Shown: positions 7,106 through 13,031 of the stretch, piece after piece | How the letters are laid out: each line of letters opens with the position of its first letter | Numbering within the stretch: the first letter of the stretch is position 1 | From: Pseudomonadota bacterium | GTDB taxonomy: Bacteria > Pseudomonadota > Alphaproteobacteria > Rhizobiales > Rhizobiaceae | Direction: 5' to 3' | Assembly: GCA_023433855.1 (NCBI GenBank) | Contig: JAEYTV010000469.1 | Location: 1-13,031 of the forward strand | Length of the DNA: 13,031 nt | Translations under genes and position numbers: made by a program | The notes under the pieces: model-generated | Told to the model about the DNA's origin: nothing | What the model saw: only the letters and a program-made list of their open reading frames with translations | The model's database searches: none

Positions 7106-8031
7106 CAGCTTGCCTCCGCACGTAAAGTCTCAAGAATGATGGTCTTTGCCTGTTCGCAGGCAATGTCAGCGCCATAGGTGGCGTTGAATTCGCCGCTGCC
7201 CCTGCCTGCTCGCGTCTCGACGACGGTGCGGCCCCGAGTGAGCGCGCCGGCAAGTTCTACGTCCAGGCGCGCTTCCCGCCAGGCGACATGCCCGGGATGA
7301 ACAAAAGCGACCGCAGCAACGGCATCGTAGAGTGACATTGCCGGCCGGCCGCGACTTGTCGCAATGCTTACGAAGCCGGCAAGCAGGTCGGCGACCAGGC
7401 AAGCGTTGCGACCGCCCGATTGGCGTATCGGTTCGACGTCCTCCGGGCTGCAGACAACGTTGCGGCAGAGATCGAGATCGACCATTTGCAGCGGGATCTC
7501 GTGTGCAAGGACGATGGCAAGCGCTTCGGGATCGGCGAAGGCATTGAATTCCGCCGACGCCGTGTGGTTTCCGGCCGTGACCCCGCCGCCCATCCAGGTG
7601 AGACTGGTGATCTTTGCTGCCAGATCCGGCCGCGCAAGCGCCACCGCTGCGATGTTGGTAAGAGGTCCGAGCGCCATCACGCGCCGTTCGCCTGCCTCCC
7701 GCTCTAGCCACGTGCAAAGCGCCTCGAACGCATCCTGATGAACCGCGTCTGGCGCCTCCGGCAGGTGGAGGCCCGCGGTCGGCATTCCGGTGTGGCCGAG
7801 AATATTGGTTGCGGTCTCCAATCGTCCGAGTACGGGGGCTGCCCGGCCCGCGTAAATGGGGAAGGGCCAGACGAAGGCCGCCGCCGCACCGTTTGCATTG
7901 CGGCGGACCTGTTCAAGAGGAGCATTGCCGAAGACCAGGGAGACACCGTCGATCACCAGCCCGGCATGCGCCGCGACCATGATCGCGACCACGTCATCGA
8001 AGCCCATATCGGTGTCGATCCAGATCCCCAT
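7102..8031 (-). CDS. Nucleoside hydrolase (inosine/uridine-preferring hydrolase family)
   Basis: Calcium-dependent hydrolase expected to split a nucleoside into base and ribose, 309 residues, the normal family size. Visible motifs: IDTDMGFDD at residues 5-13 (the family's DTDPGxDD aspartate cluster, with Met in place of Pro), FGN at 34-36, ALGPLTNIA at 120-128, TWMGGG at 145-150, the ribose-binding AEFNAFADPEA at 160-170, and LYDAVA at 234-239. The last motif usually reads HD; here Tyr235 replaces the histidine that helps protonate the leaving base, while the metal-binding Asp236 is kept. The ATG at 8031 lies two nt after the stop of the transporter ATPase gene, with GAGG about 11 nt upstream. 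The location downstream of an importer and upstream of adenine deaminase suggests adenosine or a related purine nucleoside as substrate; this is inference. Confidence 0.93.
   Translation of the reverse strand: MGIWIDTDMGFDDVVAIMVAAHAGLVIDGVSLVFGNAPLEQVRRNANGAAAAFVWPFPIYAGRAAPVLGRLETATNILGHTGMPTAGLHLPEAPDAVHQDAFEALCTWLEREAGERRVMALGPLTNIAAVALARPDLAAKITSLTWMGGGVTAGNHTASAEFNAFADPEALAIVLAHEIPLQMVDLDLCRNVVCSPEDVEPIRQSGGRNACLVADLLAGFVSIATSRGRPAMSLYDAVAAVAFVHPGHVAWREARLDVELAGALTRGRTVVETRAGRGSGEFNATYGADIACEQAKTIILETLRAEASW
7113..7117 (-). promoter_or_regulatory. Ribosome-binding site for the GTG start of adenine deaminase
   Basis: The minus strand reads GGAGG, then 7 nt, then GTG at 7105. It lies inside the end of the nucleoside hydrolase gene, so deaminase translation is probably coupled to it. 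There is no suitable ATG near the N-terminus, which makes this site decisive for the start. Confidence 0.75.
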
Positions 8032-8033
8032 CG

Positions 8034-9059
8034 CTAGACGAACCTCGAAAGCGGCGCGGCTCTGCCCACTGGAAGATCGAAGGAAAGGTCGGCGCCCAGC
8101 GGATGCGCTGTTTGGCTTGCATCCACCTCGGCCTTGATTGGCCCAAGCAGGGTATCGAGCAGATACTGGCGGGTGTCGCCGGCAAAAGAAGTGCCGCGCA
8201 CCGTCCCGCGGAACGGACCTTCCCCGAGTGTCACCATACGCGGGCGCCAGGCCAGGCCTGCCGCTGACGGCGCATGGCTGGAAAGATCGATGAGCCCGTT
8301 GCCCGTCCGGAGCTTGCCGCCTTCAAGCGGAAAGATGTTCTCGAAACCGACGAAATCGGCAACGAAGGAAGACTGCGGCCGGTTGTAGATTTCTTCCGGC
8401 GTGCCGATCTGTTCGATCGCACCGCCTTTCATCACGACGATGCGGTCGGCAAGCGCCAGCGCCTCCGCCTGGTCGTGCGTGACGAAGATCATCGTGACGC
8501 CCGTCTGCTTCTGGACCCGCTGCAGTTCCGTGCGCATATCGAGGCGCAGACGCGCGTCTAGATTGGAGAGTGGCTCGTCGAGCAGCAGCACCTTCGGTTC
8601 CATGACCATGGAGCGGGCGAGCGCCACGCGTTGCTGCTGACCGCCGGAAAGCTCCGCCGGCTTACGGTTGGCGAACGTCGACAACCCGACGGATTTCAAG
8701 CCGGACTGCACCCTTTCATCCAGTTCGCTCCCCCGCATGCCTTTCAACTTCAAGCCGAAGGCGACGTTCTCGTAGACGGAAAGGTGCGGGAAAAGCGCGT
8801 AGGACTGGAAGACCAGCCCGACGGCGCGCTTGTTGGCCGATACATGGGTGATATCGGCGCCATCCAATTGCACCAGGCCGGATTTGACGGGAAGCAGCCC
8901 CGCGATCGCCCGCATCGTGGTTGTCTTGCCGCAACCCGAGGGCCCCAGCAGCGCGATCAGTTCGCCCTTGCGGATATCGAGATCGAGATCAGCGACGGCG
9001 ACAGCGTCGCCATAGGCGAGCGTCAGCTTTTCGACGGTAAGATAGTGCTCATCAGACAT
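8034..9059 (-). CDS. ABC transporter ATP-binding protein, PotA-like (spermidine/putrescine/iron importer type)
   Basis: Cytoplasmic ATPase that powers the first importer, 341 residues. Motifs in order: Walker A GPSGCGKTT (39-47), Q-loop around Q85 (VFQSYALFPHLSVYENVAFGL), signature LSGGQQQRVALARS (137-150), Walker B VLLLDEP (157-163), D-loop SNLDAR (165-170) and the H-loop histidine H195 (FVTHDQAEAL). The C-terminal third is a TOBE-like domain, beginning after VGFENIFPL and including LAWRPRMVTLG and GTSFAGDTRQYLL. The start is the ATG at 9059, whose first bases overlap the end of the permease gene by 8 nt (ATGTCTGA); the longer frame to 9152 runs back through the permease gene and is rejected. 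The family includes PotA, CysA-like and FbpC ATPases; substrate specificity lies in the binding protein, not here. Confidence 0.95.
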   Translation of the reverse strand: MSDEHYLTVEKLTLAYGDAVAVADLDLDIRKGELIALLGPSGCGKTTTMRAIAGLLPVKSGLVQLDGADITHVSANKRAVGLVFQSYALFPHLSVYENVAFGLKLKGMRGSELDERVQSGLKSVGLSTFANRKPAELSGGQQQRVALARSMVMEPKVLLLDEPLSNLDARLRLDMRTELQRVQKQTGVTMIFVTHDQAEALALADRIVVMKGGAIEQIGTPEEIYNRPQSSFVADFVGFENIFPLEGGKLRTGNGLIDLSSHAPSAAGLAWRPRMVTLGEGPFRGTVRGTSFAGDTRQYLLDTLLGPIKAEVDASQTAHPLGADLSFDLPVGRAAPLSRFV

Positions 9060-9834
9060 AGCGGGAGAATCCGAGAAAACGTTCGGCGGCAAATACGATG
9101 CCGATGGAAAGGAAGGCGAGCAGCGACGACAGTGCCGCGACCGACGGGTCAAAGACGATCTCCATATAGGCGATCATGTCGATCGGAAGGGTGCGCACGC
9201 CGGGCCCGGAGAGAAACAGCGACACCGGCACCTGGTTGAAACTGGTCACGAAACCGAGAATGAAGGCCGACAGGATGCCGCCGCGGATATTCGGCATCAC
9301 CACCCGGAAGAAGGCGCCAAGACGTGATGACCCGAGCAGCACAGCCGCCTCTTCGATATCGGAGCGAAGGTTGTCGAGGCTCGCCGACACCACACGGACG
9401 GCATAGGGCAGCACCAACGCCGTATGAGCGAGGAAGAGCGCAAGGGTAATGCCGACCCCGAACGGCACGACCAGATAGCGCAGCAGCGACAGGCCGACGA
9501 TGATGCCTGGCACGATGATCGGGGCGGAAACGATCGTGCGGACGATTTCGGCGCCCGGCAGCCTGTATCGGGACAGCGCGTAGGAAGCGGGGATGCCGAG
9601 CACCAGTGCGGCGACCGTGCCGCCGATCGCGAGAAACATCGACACGCCGAACGACGCGCGGAAGCTCTCCACCGTAAAGACCTTGGCGATCCAGCGCAGC
9701 GAAAAGCCCTGTGGCGGAAAGGACAGCGTCTCGCCCGCCGAAAAGGACGCGGCAACGATGATCAGGAAAGGGCCGATCAGGAAGCCAAGAACGAGGAAAA
9801 GCGTCAACGGAATGAAGAGGCTGCGGGCGTTCAT
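9052..9834 (-). CDS. ABC transporter permease, PotC-like
   Basis: Second inner-membrane subunit of the PotABCD-type importer, 260 residues. Hydrophobic segments lie near residues 8-32, 64-88, 98-122, 124-148, 184-206 and 234-250, giving the usual six-helix core. The EAA coupling loop is IEEAAVLLGSSRLGAFFRVVMP (starting at 160, read in two parts: IEEAAVLLGSS and RLGAFFRVVMP). The ATG at 9834 overlaps the stop of the preceding permease gene (ATGA), and its own end overlaps the ATPase start by 8 nt, so the three genes are tightly coupled. The fold and gene order match PotC or other family 1 importer permeases. Confidence 0.94.
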   Translation of the reverse strand: MNARSLFIPLTLFLVLGFLIGPFLIIVAASFSAGETLSFPPQGFSLRWIAKVFTVESFRASFGVSMFLAIGGTVAALVLGIPASYALSRYRLPGAEIVRTIVSAPIIVPGIIVGLSLLRYLVVPFGVGITLALFLAHTALVLPYAVRVVSASLDNLRSDIEEAAVLLGSSRLGAFFRVVMPNIRGGILSAFILGFVTSFNQVPVSLFLSGPGVRTLPIDMIAYMEIVFDPSVAALSSLLAFLSIGIVFAAERFLGFSRYV

Positions 9835-10673
9835 GCCGTGGCCCTCTGCTTGTTCCTTGCGGTGGCAACCCGCTTGAGGAGAATGTTGGCGGCGAAACTC
9901 ATGACGATCAGGATAAAGGCAATGACGCTTGCCGAAACGAAATTGTTGGAGACAGATACCTGCTGATAGAGAAGCGTCTCCAGCATCAGCACCTTCGAGC
10001 CGCCGAGGATGGCGGGCGTTATATAGGCTGTCAGGGATCCCGTGAAAACGAGGGTGCCGCCGATGACGAGCCCCTCCCTCGTGAGCGGCAGGACTACCTT
10101 CCAGAACACCTGGAACCAGTTGGCCCCCAGCACTCTGGCCGCGGGGATTGCGTCCCTCGGCATGTTCTCCAGAGCAGAGATCAGCGAGATGATCATCAAC
10201 GGCAGGAAGAGTTGCAAAAGGCCGATGAAGATTGCCGTCTCCGAAAACAGGATGCGCAACGGCGCCTCGGTAATCCCCAGAAACTGGAACGCTTCGTTGA
10301 CCAGGCCGGTGCGGCCAAGGATGACGATCCAGGCATAGGTGCGGGCAACCGGTGAGATCATCAGCGGCAGCACGACAAGACCTGTCAACCTGCCTTTCAT
10401 GCCCGGCTCCAGACTGACGATCGCAAAAGCGGCCGCATAACCGATCACCGCCGCCGCAATCGTGACCAAGGCACCGAGCTTCAGGGTGCGAAGGAAGACG
10501 GTCTGATTGAGCGGGTTCGAGAAGAACTCGATATAGGCCTCAGCCGTCCAGCCGCCGGCCGGGTTGCGTAACCCGTCGGACAACAGGATCACCACGGGCA
10601 CGAGGAAGACCGCCGCGGCGAAGAGCGCCGCAGGCAGCGCAAGTGCAAGCGCTTCGGCCCTGTTTTGAAACAT
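9831..10673 (-). CDS. ABC transporter permease, PotB-like
   Basis: First inner-membrane subunit of the PotABCD-type importer, 280 residues. Membrane segments are seen near residues 10-33, 64-86, 96-120, 144-167, 203-225 and 247-266. The EAA coupling loop is at about 174-196 (DAIPAARVLGANWFQVFWK, then VVLP), and a Pot/Fbp-type motif LPLMISPVARTYAWIVILG lies at 102-120. The start is the ATG at 10673, with GGAG about 11 nt upstream; a GTG at 10733 would add 20 residues but has no ribosome-binding site and codes for an unlikely polar leader. The gene follows the binding-protein gene after a 153-nt gap containing a stem-loop, and overlaps the next permease by four nt. Confidence 0.94.
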   Translation of the reverse strand: MFQNRAEALALALPAALFAAAVFLVPVVILLSDGLRNPAGGWTAEAYIEFFSNPLNQTVFLRTLKLGALVTIAAAVIGYAAAFAIVSLEPGMKGRLTGLVVLPLMISPVARTYAWIVILGRTGLVNEAFQFLGITEAPLRILFSETAIFIGLLQLFLPLMIISLISALENMPRDAIPAARVLGANWFQVFWKVVLPLTREGLVIGGTLVFTGSLTAYITPAILGGSKVLMLETLLYQQVSVSNNFVSASVIAFILIVMSFAANILLKRVATARNKQRATA

Positions 10674-10826
10674 CTGTTTGTCGTCTCCAGTATTGTCGGC
10701 GATGCCTTGAGGCGGCAGCGGCCCCACGTCCACCGGGCTAGGCCTGCCCCCTTTGGGCGGGCCGCCTCATAGCGACCCTGCCACACGAGAGGAGGCGCAG
10801 GGCGAGAGCCTTAATCCACCCGTCGC
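10674..10826 (-). other. 153-nt intergenic region within the importer operon
   Basis: This is the longest gap between genes in the window. It has no coding signal of its own, holds the stem-loop at 10741-10763 and the overlapping long-range inverted pair, and ends with the ribosome-binding site of the first permease. No convincing promoter is seen. It separates the highly needed periplasmic binding protein from the membrane subunits, which is a common place for differential expression control. Confidence 0.55.
10741..10763 (-). repeat. GC-rich stem-loop between binding-protein and permease genes
   Basis: The minus strand reads GGCC-C-GCCC, loop AAAGG, GGGC-A-GGCC: an eight-pair stem with one C/A mismatch. 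It has no T-tract after it, so it is unlikely to be a complete intrinsic terminator. Hairpins at this position in ABC operons are known to protect the upstream binding-protein message or reduce read-through, so that more binding protein than permease is made; that role here is inferred. A second inverted pair (10708-10716 with 10761-10769, nine perfect base pairs) shares bases with this stem, so the two could not form at once. Confidence 0.5.
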
Positions 10827-11849
10827 TTACTGCCCCACCGTCTCGTTCCAGGTCTTGATCCAGCCGGCCCGGTTGTCGAGGGCAACTGCAGACGGGATCA
10901 GCTTGAGGTTTTTGGCCGTTTCTTCCCCATAGGTCAGATTGTTGGCGACCTCGTCAGAAAGTTTCACCTCCCGGTTGGAAGGGCTGTCGACAAATTTCTC
11001 GGCCAGCTTCGTCTGAACCTCAGTAGAGAGCCAGAAGTCCATGAACTGCAGCGCAAGATCACGATTCTTGGAGCCCTTCGTGACCACCATGACGTTCATG
11101 CCGCCGGTCTGGCCTTCCTTTGGCGTCGCCCAGGCAATCGGCATATCCATTTTCGTGAACGGAGCCCAGGTAAAGCGGCCGATCGGCGCAGCCCAGATTT
11201 CTTCCTGCTGCATCAACTGCACCAGTTGCGACGATTTCTCGTAGAAGGTGACAATCTCGTCCTTCTTTTCTCCGATCGCCTGGATCGGTGCTGCCAGGTC
11301 CGGCGTATCCTTGCCGAGCGCCTGCCCAAGCATGTAGACGGCCGGAGGACCTTGATTGGTTGTCACATTCGGCCAGGCGATGTGGCCCGCATATTCAGGC
11401 TTCAGCAGATCAGCCCAGGATTCGATCTTCATCTTGTCGGATCGGTAGGCAATCGAAGTCGCATAGAACGTATAACCGACGCTCATGCCATCACCGTTCG
11501 GGTCCTTGGCGATGTCATAGAGCTTGTCGAAATTGGACAGCTTGGAGGTATCGATCTTGTCGATCAGCCCGGCGCGTGAGGCCGCCAGGGCATCGGCCAT
11601 CGCTACAACGGCCATGTCGACCACCGGATTTGCCTTGTTGGCTTCCATCTTGGCGATACGCTCGACGCTGTTGCCCGTCTCCACGACCAGCTTGCAGCCG
11701 CAGATCTCCTCGAAAGGCTTGTAGACGATTTCCTTGTACTCATCCTGCGAGAGCGCATAGACGGAGATCGTCAGCGTTCTCTCCTGGGCATGAGCGGCTC
11801 CGAGGGTGAGCATCAGGGCAGCCCCGGATGCAAGAAGGACGTTTTTCAT
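10827..11849 (-). CDS. ABC transporter substrate-binding protein, PotD/PotF-like
   Basis: Periplasmic ligand-binding subunit of the first importer, 340 residues. The start is the ATG at 11849, preceded by GGAG about 11 nt upstream; the longer frame to 11897 overlaps the end of the LacI gene and is rejected. Residues 1-21 form a Sec signal peptide (MKN, hydrophobic core, GAAHA, cleavage probably before QERT). The mature part has the two-domain family layout: TLTISVYAL at the N-terminus, a VVDMAVVAMADALAA segment, then VGYTFYATSIAYRSDKM and SWADLLKPEYAGHIAWPN, the last being typical of PotD/iron-binding-type proteins. Near the end, ALQFMDFWLSTEVQTKLAE matches the usual C-terminal helix. Homologues bind polyamines, ferric iron, thiamine or other small molecules. 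The downstream enzymes suggest a purine nucleoside or similar ligand, but the sequence alone does not show this. Confidence 0.92.
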   Translation of the reverse strand: MKNVLLASGAALMLTLGAAHAQERTLTISVYALSQDEYKEIVYKPFEEICGCKLVVETGNSVERIAKMEANKANPVVDMAVVAMADALAASRAGLIDKIDTSKLSNFDKLYDIAKDPNGDGMSVGYTFYATSIAYRSDKMKIESWADLLKPEYAGHIAWPNVTTNQGPPAVYMLGQALGKDTPDLAAPIQAIGEKKDEIVTFYEKSSQLVQLMQQEEIWAAPIGRFTWAPFTKMDMPIAWATPKEGQTGGMNVMVVTKGSKNRDLALQFMDFWLSTEVQTKLAEKFVDSPSNREVKLSDEVANNLTYGEETAKNLKLIPSAVALDNRAGWIKTWNETVGQ

Positions 11850-11880
11850 GGGCGTGTTTTCTCCAGCGGACGGTTCTTTG

Positions 11881-12912
11881 TCATTGAGCACGCGCACGCG
11901 GCGTGCCCGTGCTTTGGCGCACGATCAGTTGCATCGGCACCCGGTCGGTCTCAGCCATCACCTTGCCGGCGACCAAGGTCTCGGCCTGTCCGGCCGGCTC
12001 GATCGCACGCACCAGTGCAGTGATAGCAAGATCGGCAATCTTTGCCATGTCCATGCGTAGCGTGGTGAGCGCTGGCGTGACGACGGAGGACCAGATAAGG
12101 TCGTCGAAGCCGGTTACGCTAGCCGCTTCGGGCACGTCCACGCCGGCACGTAGCAGTTCCATCAGGGTCCGCAAAGCCACGAGGTCGGAAACCGCGGCAA
12201 AGCCCGTGAACCCCTGACGTACCTTCTCAGCCAGGCCAAGGGGGCTCCCCTTGCCGGCGCTCGCCTCTATCTTTTCCGTCCAGAGCGTCTCGCACCGGAT
12301 CGCCGTGCCGAGGCCCGCGCGCAATCCACCCAGCCGGTCATTCTGCACGTTCGAAGAGGGGTTGTTGCCGATCAGCAATACGGTACGGTGGCCGAGAGAG
12401 GCGAGATGCTGCCCCATCTGCTCGCCTCCGCCCCAGTGATCGGCCGACACTGTGTTTCCGGGTGTCGACGGAGTGTCTATCACGGCGACCGGGCAACCGA
12501 TATCGGCGATGCGCGTGCCGCGACGGGGTACGACCACCATGCCATCCACGCCGCGCTCCAGAAGGCGATTGACGGCATCTGTCTGCTGCGTAACATCACC
12601 GCAGGCATCGGCAATCAGGACGCCGTAACCGGCATCCGCGGCGGCGCGCTCGATTGCCTGGGCTATCTGCGGAAACAGCGGATTGGCGATATCGGGCAGA
12701 ACCAGGCCAATCACCCCCGTTCGACCCGTACGCAGTGCCCGGGCGGTGAGGCTTGGAACATAGCCGAGCTCTGCCGCTTTCGCCCTCACCCTTTCGACCA
12801 GTTCCGGCGACACCCGTCCCTTGCCGGAGAGCGCATTGGAAACCGTCGCCGCGGAAATACCGAGTGCCGCCGCGATAACGCTCATGTTTGTTCCGGTGCG
12901 GGGAAGAGGCAT
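11881..12912 (-). CDS. LacI-family transcriptional regulator
   Basis: DNA-binding repressor of 343 residues with a sugar-binding-protein-like effector domain. The start is the ATG at 12912, with AGGGA 4 nt upstream; an ATG nine codons later (12885) is a possible alternative and would leave the helix-turn-helix intact. The helix-turn-helix covers about residues 11-31 (SVIAAALGISAATVSNALSG), then VRAKAAELGYVPSLTARALRTGRT carries the hinge helix, read as VRAKAAELGYVP and SLTARALRTGRT. The effector domain starts with GVIGLVLPDIANPLF and includes GVDGMVVVP, LGHRTVLLIG and ASVTGFDD. The gene lies 31 nt upstream of the binding-protein gene on the same strand, and a perfect palindromic operator sits directly before it, so it probably represses its own gene and the operon behind it. 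The inducer is unknown; a purine or nucleoside is suggested by context. Confidence 0.94.
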   Translation of the reverse strand: MPLPRTGTNMSVIAAALGISAATVSNALSGKGRVSPELVERVRAKAAELGYVPSLTARALRTGRTGVIGLVLPDIANPLFPQIAQAIERAAADAGYGVLIADACGDVTQQTDAVNRLLERGVDGMVVVPRRGTRIADIGCPVAVIDTPSTPGNTVSADHWGGGEQMGQHLASLGHRTVLLIGNNPSSNVQNDRLGGLRAGLGTAIRCETLWTEKIEASAGKGSPLGLAEKVRQGFTGFAAVSDLVALRTLMELLRAGVDVPEAASVTGFDDLIWSSVVTPALTTLRMDMAKIADLAITALVRAIEPAGQAETLVAGKVMAETDRVPMQLIVRQSTGTPRARAQ

Positions 12913-12921
12913 GATATCCCT

Positions 12922-12937
12922 GATTAAACGTTTAATC
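12922..12937. promoter_or_regulatory. Candidate LacI-family operator (16-bp perfect palindrome)
   Basis: The sequence GATTAAACGTTTAATC is its own reverse complement, with the central CG and AT-rich arms typical of LacI-family operators. It begins 9 nt before the ATG of the LacI gene, directly follows the proposed -10 element and covers the expected transcription start. Its AT-rich composition stands out in GC-rich surroundings. Confidence 0.75.
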
Positions 12938-12966
12938 TGAATATGCTCGTTACACCGCCGTGTCGA
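12938..12966 (-). promoter_or_regulatory. Candidate promoter of the LacI gene and operon
   Basis: On the minus strand TCGACA (12961-12966; five of six bases match TTGACA) is followed by exactly 17 nt and TATTCA (12938-12943; three of six match TATAAT). The -10 match is weak, but alphaproteobacterial promoters often have poor -10 elements. The expected start of transcription, near 12931, lies inside the adjacent palindrome, which is the classical arrangement for repression. Confidence 0.45.
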
Positions 12967-13031
12967 GTCGTTTGTGCTCACGCTGACGCATCCCAGGCCG
13001 GCTGACAACAGCATGCGCGAAGCCTACGAAG

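Noticed and set aside
5393..7177. A 594-codon open frame on the plus strand
   Set aside because: It mirrors the adenine deaminase gene on the other strand, whose product has full family motifs; the plus-strand product has Arg/His-rich, low-structure composition.
10674..10733. GTG start at 10733 for the PotB-like permease
   Set aside because: No ribosome-binding site precedes it, and the 20 added residues are polar and proline-rich, unlike a permease N-terminus.
12913..13014. N-terminal extension of the LacI regulator to 13014
   Set aside because: The extension would translate through the proposed promoter and operator; the helix-turn-helix normally lies at the very N-terminus.
1..13031. Mobile elements, CRISPR array, tRNA or rRNA genes
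   Set aside because: No transposase-like product, direct-repeat array, tRNA-like cloverleaf or rRNA segment was recognised; all space is taken by the genes described.

Overview
The window is GC-rich DNA packed with bacterial genes, all on the minus strand, so transcription runs from the right edge to the left edge. Overlapping starts and stops, protein styles and the set of families (PotABCD-type and Dpp-type ABC transporters, a LacI regulator, an Ade-type adenine deaminase) suggest an alphaproteobacterium, most likely of the Rhizobiaceae (Rhizobium, Sinorhizobium or Agrobacterium relatives). This assignment is inference from general features; no rRNA or marker gene is present. No mobile element, tRNA, CRISPR array or integration scar was seen.

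Right part (12912 down to 8034): a LacI-family repressor gene opens the cluster, preceded by a candidate promoter and a perfect 16-bp palindromic operator. It is followed after 31 nt by a complete ABC importer of the spermidine/putrescine/iron type: periplasmic binding protein, two permeases and an ATPase. A GC-rich stem-loop lies between the binding-protein gene and the first permease gene.

Middle part (8031 down to 4632): three purine-salvage enzymes are translationally packed behind the transporter: a nucleoside hydrolase, an adenine deaminase (GTG start overlapping the previous stop) and a type I phosphoribosyltransferase. Together they could take an imported purine nucleoside such as adenosine to adenine, then hypoxanthine, then the nucleotide.

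Left part (4541 down to 1): after a 90-nt gap come an M19 membrane-dipeptidase homologue, a family 5 peptide-binding protein, a DppB-like permease (TTG start) and the N-terminal part of a DppC-like permease cut by the window edge. The missing ATPases (DppD/DppF type) probably lie further left.

Read as a whole, the locus joins a nucleoside import and cleavage module to a dipeptide import and cleavage module under what looks like one autoregulated LacI switch. The most interesting question is whether the two halves serve a shared substrate with both peptide and nucleoside parts, or simply a mixed nutrient response.
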